The notes under the pieces are model-generated. The model worked only from the letters and a program-made list of their open reading frames with translations. It was not told the DNA's origin and searched no databases. A DNA stretch of 64,000 nt from Rhizobium sp. 9140 (GTDB lineage: Bacteria; Pseudomonadota; Alphaproteobacteria; Rhizobiales; Rhizobiaceae), in contig NZ_FJUR01000002.1 of the NCBI RefSeq assembly GCF_900067135.1, positions 919,501 to 983,500 on the forward strand, given 5' to 3'. This document shows, piece after piece, positions 59,813-64,000 of the stretch. Every line of letters starts with the position of its first letter. Position 1 is the stretch's first letter. The translations under genes and the position numbers were made by a program.

Positions 59813-59832
59813 TTGGAACCAAATAGTTCCAA
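59813..59832. promoter_or_regulatory. TetR operator-like inverted repeat
   Basis: TTGGAAC (59813-59819), six spacer bases, GTTCCAA (59826-59832): a perfect 7-bp inverted repeat. GAATGGTTCCATA just upstream of the tetR start (around 59174) shares the GGTTCCA half-site, so the regulator probably controls both itself and the MFS gene that begins at 59886. Confidence 0.7.
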
Positions 59833-59885
59833 ATCATTGCCATTGCAAACCGTCGATCGATTTTTTGGTCGATGTGGAGAGACTT

Positions 59886-60014
59886 ATGAGAGACACCAGC
59901 AATCCCAATAACAAACTCGATCCACGTCGATGGATGGCACTGGTCATCCTTTTGACCGGTGCCTTTTTGCCACCGCTCGACTTCTTCATCGTCAACGTGG
60001 CGCTGCCTGCATAG
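59886..60014 (+). pseudogene. MFS (DHA2-type) efflux transporter truncated by IS21
   Basis: The frame begins MRDTSNPNNKLDPRRWMALV, with LLTGAFLPPLDFFIVNVALP, the first helix of a drug:H+ antiporter (DHA2), and ends at a stop 42 codons in, exactly where the IS21 end starts. GGAGAG precedes the ATG. The rest of the gene is not found on the other side of the element, so a deletion accompanied or followed the insertion. It is not functional. Confidence 0.85.
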
Positions 60015-60051
60015 CGACAATCTAGGTGAGATTCAGCGTCAATCAGGATGA

Positions 60052-62582
<2,531 letters not shown>

Positions 62583-62784
62583 GAATCTCATCCAGATTGT
62601 CGCAAGCATCTCATCCTGATTGACGCGCTATACTCAATCGTCTTGCCGCCGTCCTACCGGAGCGCACCGGCCATCTCGGAAGAGGTCGGCAGTGGCAAAA
62701 TCGAAAGCGGCACAAAGCTTGTTGATGCGGTACCGGTCAGAAGCCCGTTCGGGTATTCCCGACGCCAGCGGGGATGTAGTCTCC

Positions 62785-63195
62785 TCAGCCCAGCGTGCGG
62801 TAGTCGTAGTCTATATCATCCGTGGTCAAAGTAACTGTGAAGAAAATCCCAACTTCAGTGTTGAGCGGGAACTGGTGAGGTGTCACGCTTTTGGAGATAA
62901 TACGTACCCATTTCCAAACTGGCTTTTCCGCCATTGCCCCCGTCCTGTACAGTAAACCTTCAAGGCTTTCGATGCCCATCACAGTAGTCAGTAGCTGTTT
63001 ACCGTCGCAGAAGACCTGGACCTTGTAATTGCTGCTAGCAGATGTCATGCCCAAGTTGGGTTTATGGCGAAATCTCAAAACTCCCACGAATGGTCCCTTT
63101 TCACGCCCGTAGTCAATCCAGCACAGCTTCTTGTTTGTCAAGACGCATAGCTGGCTACACGCTTGGCGTTCTAATGCACTGCGACCAGAAGACAC
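62785..63195 (-). CDS. Hypothetical protein
   Basis: This 136-residue ORF has protein-like composition: GPFVGVLRFRHKPNLGMTSA, YKVQVFCDGKQLLTTVMGI, EKPVWKWVRIISKSVTPHQFP and GIFFTVTLTTDDIDYDYRT. Beta-strand-rich blocks end in an acidic tail. No family comes to mind, and the first 20 residues may be an artefact of start choice. It lies between IS21 (ending 62630) and IS3 remnants. The 150 bp between 62631 and 62784 show no gene. It could be a fragment of a larger gene. Confidence 0.4.
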   Translation of the reverse strand: MSSGRSALERQACSQLCVLTNKKLCWIDYGREKGPFVGVLRFRHKPNLGMTSASSNYKVQVFCDGKQLLTTVMGIESLEGLLYRTGAMAEKPVWKWVRIISKSVTPHQFPLNTEVGIFFTVTLTTDDIDYDYRTLG

Positions 63196-63310
63196 GCTGA
63201 CAATTAATAGCTTGATGCTGTTTCAATATGAACACAGCCCTGGATCGAATATTTGTTCCTATAGCTCAATGGAGTGCTAGCGTCGACTACAGCCTGATAT
63301 CGTGCGGTAT

Positions 63311-63336
63311 TGACCTGCCACTGTGACCTGCCACTG
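63311..63336. repeat. Tandem duplication of a 13-bp IS3 terminal sequence
   Basis: TGACCTGCCACTG occurs twice head to tail (63311-63323 and 63324-63336) immediately next to the end of the IS3-type orfB. TGACCTGCC is the kind of terminal sequence seen in IS3-family (IS407/IS511 group) elements. The doubling could come from a circle junction or slippage. Confidence 0.6.
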
Positions 63337-63341
63337 AACTT

Positions 63342-63827
63342 TCATCCGGCAGCGATTAGAGCCTCGGCGGTTTTTGATACACCAAATGGCGTGGTGTGAG
63401 CAACCGGCGGAAACGCGAAGTTTCCATATTGCGTAGCGTTGGAGCCGGTTGCGGCGATGGTTCCGGCATAGGCTGCCGGGGTCTGGTATCCGAGCGATGA
63501 GTGCGCCCGAAAATGGTTGTAGTCGCCCGCCCATTCAGCAATAGCGCTGCGGGCATGGTCGAGACCAAAGAACAGGCTTTCATTCAGCAGCTCGTCACGC
63601 ATGCGGCCGTTGAAGCTCTCGACATAGCCGTTTTGCATTGGCCTTCCTGGTGCGATGTAGTGCCAGTCAACCTTGTGATCTTTCGACCAGGCGAGGATGG
63701 CGTTCGAGGTGAGTTCTGTACCGTTGTCCGAAACAACTACTCCCGGTTTCCCCCGCCGTTGTATCAGTGCCGCCAGTTCACGAGCCATACGGCGGCCGGA
63801 GATCGAGGTGTCCGGGATTGCCGCCAC
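63342..63827 (-). pseudogene. IS3-family transposase OrfB, C-terminal part
   Basis: The 161-residue frame starts [21 protein letters not shown] and contains the DDE part [21 protein letters not shown] (second Asp), the Glu in [20 protein letters not shown] and [13 protein letters not shown]. This is the C-terminal half of OrfB of an IS3 element; the first Asp and the N-terminal domain are missing, cut at about 63827 where an IS66 piece begins. It is therefore inactive. The tail [14 protein letters not shown] is in the usual length range. Confidence 0.85.
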
Positions 63828-64000
63828 GCTTGCGCCCGGTTCGGGGAAAACGACGAAAGCATGGCTTTGGGCTTATGCTCGCGATGATAGACCCTATGGC
63901 GGAACCAGCCCGCCGATGGTTGCCTATCGTTTTGAGGATAGTAGGGGCGCTGATTGCGTGGCGCGGCATCTCTCCGGGTTCAGCGGCATCCTGCAAGTTG
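63826..64000 (+). pseudogene. IS66-family transposase (TnpC) fragment running off the window
   Basis: Reading the plus strand from about 63826 gives [19 protein letters not shown], then DRPYGGTSPPMVAYRFEDS and ARHLSGFSGILQV up to the window end. [15 protein letters not shown] and HLSGFSGILQ are characteristic of the IS66 TnpC transposase around its catalytic core. The 5' part is missing at the junction with the IS3 fragment, and the 3' part lies beyond the window, so whether the remainder is intact is unknown. Confidence 0.8.

Noticed and set aside
62631..62784. Continuation of the MFS efflux gene beyond IS21
   Set aside because: The translated DNA there has no membrane segments and does not continue the DHA2 frame.
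63253..63290. tRNA-like stretch CCTATAGCTCAATGGAG
   Set aside because: It resembles a D-arm, but there is no anticodon arm, no T-arm GTTCGAATC-like element and no matching acceptor stem.

Overview
The window looks like an accessory replicon or genomic island of a Rhizobiaceae bacterium (Rhizobium, Agrobacterium or Sinorhizobium group). Evidence: GC-rich codon use; plasmid-type families common in rhizobia (a DUF1403 gene next to an ScpB-like gene and a divergent tyrosine recombinase, and a RHE_PE00001-type gene); and many insertion-sequence remnants. No rRNA, tRNA, CRISPR array or replication origin was seen. All calls come from reading the sequence; no database search was run.

Layout. 0-2.4 kb: 3' part of a group II intron with its maturase, then decayed gene and IS5-type remnants. 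2.4-7.4 kb: an RND efflux pump with its lipoprotein adaptor, and a broken SDR gene. 7.5-15.3 kb: two tyrosine recombinases and a remnant of a third, vapBC, a small envelope cluster (lysozyme-inhibitor-like protein, CPBP protease, secreted protein), then DUF1403 and ScpB-like genes. 15.4-26.6 kb: truncated crcB with an EamA gene, a universal stress protein, an ECF sigma/anti-sigma pair, a YncE/DUF305 pair, a DsbA-like protein, a TDT transporter, a uracil-DNA glycosylase, and a LysR regulator beside an AcfC-like protein and malate dehydrogenase. 26.7-36.4 kb: a broken tniQ, short terminal-type repeats, a fluoride-responsive operon (riboswitch, CLC-DUF190 fusion, frameshifted crcB, EamA), nhaA, and a TniA/TniB/TniQ transposition module that cuts into a RHE_PE00001-type gene.

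36.4-54.2 kb is the richest part, a dense putative defence island. It holds a SEC-C/HNH-like protein; an HTH plus Mrr-like nuclease pair; a divergent two-gene nuclease operon; a six-gene minus-strand run (HTH protein, Eco57I-type methylase, PD-(D/E)XK nuclease, OLD-type ATPase/TOPRIM nuclease, UvrD-type helicase, HEPN protein); a RES toxin with a zinc-ribbon-like N-terminus; an HNH-like protein; and a RelB/ParE toxin-antitoxin pair. The OLD+UvrD pair resembles Gabija, but here it is longer and lies beside methylase and nuclease genes.

54.5-64 kb: alpha/beta hydrolases, a second ECF sigma/NrsF-type anti-sigma pair, an SDR/HxlR pair, a TetR regulator whose MFS efflux target ends at an intact IS21 element, a hypothetical gene, and abutting IS3 and IS66 fragments.

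The best leads are the composite defence locus at 41.5-50.9 kb with its nuclease satellites, the fluoride riboswitch operon with its CLC-DUF190 fusion and two broken crcB copies, and a small RNA with anti-Shine-Dalgarno loops near 53.2 kb.
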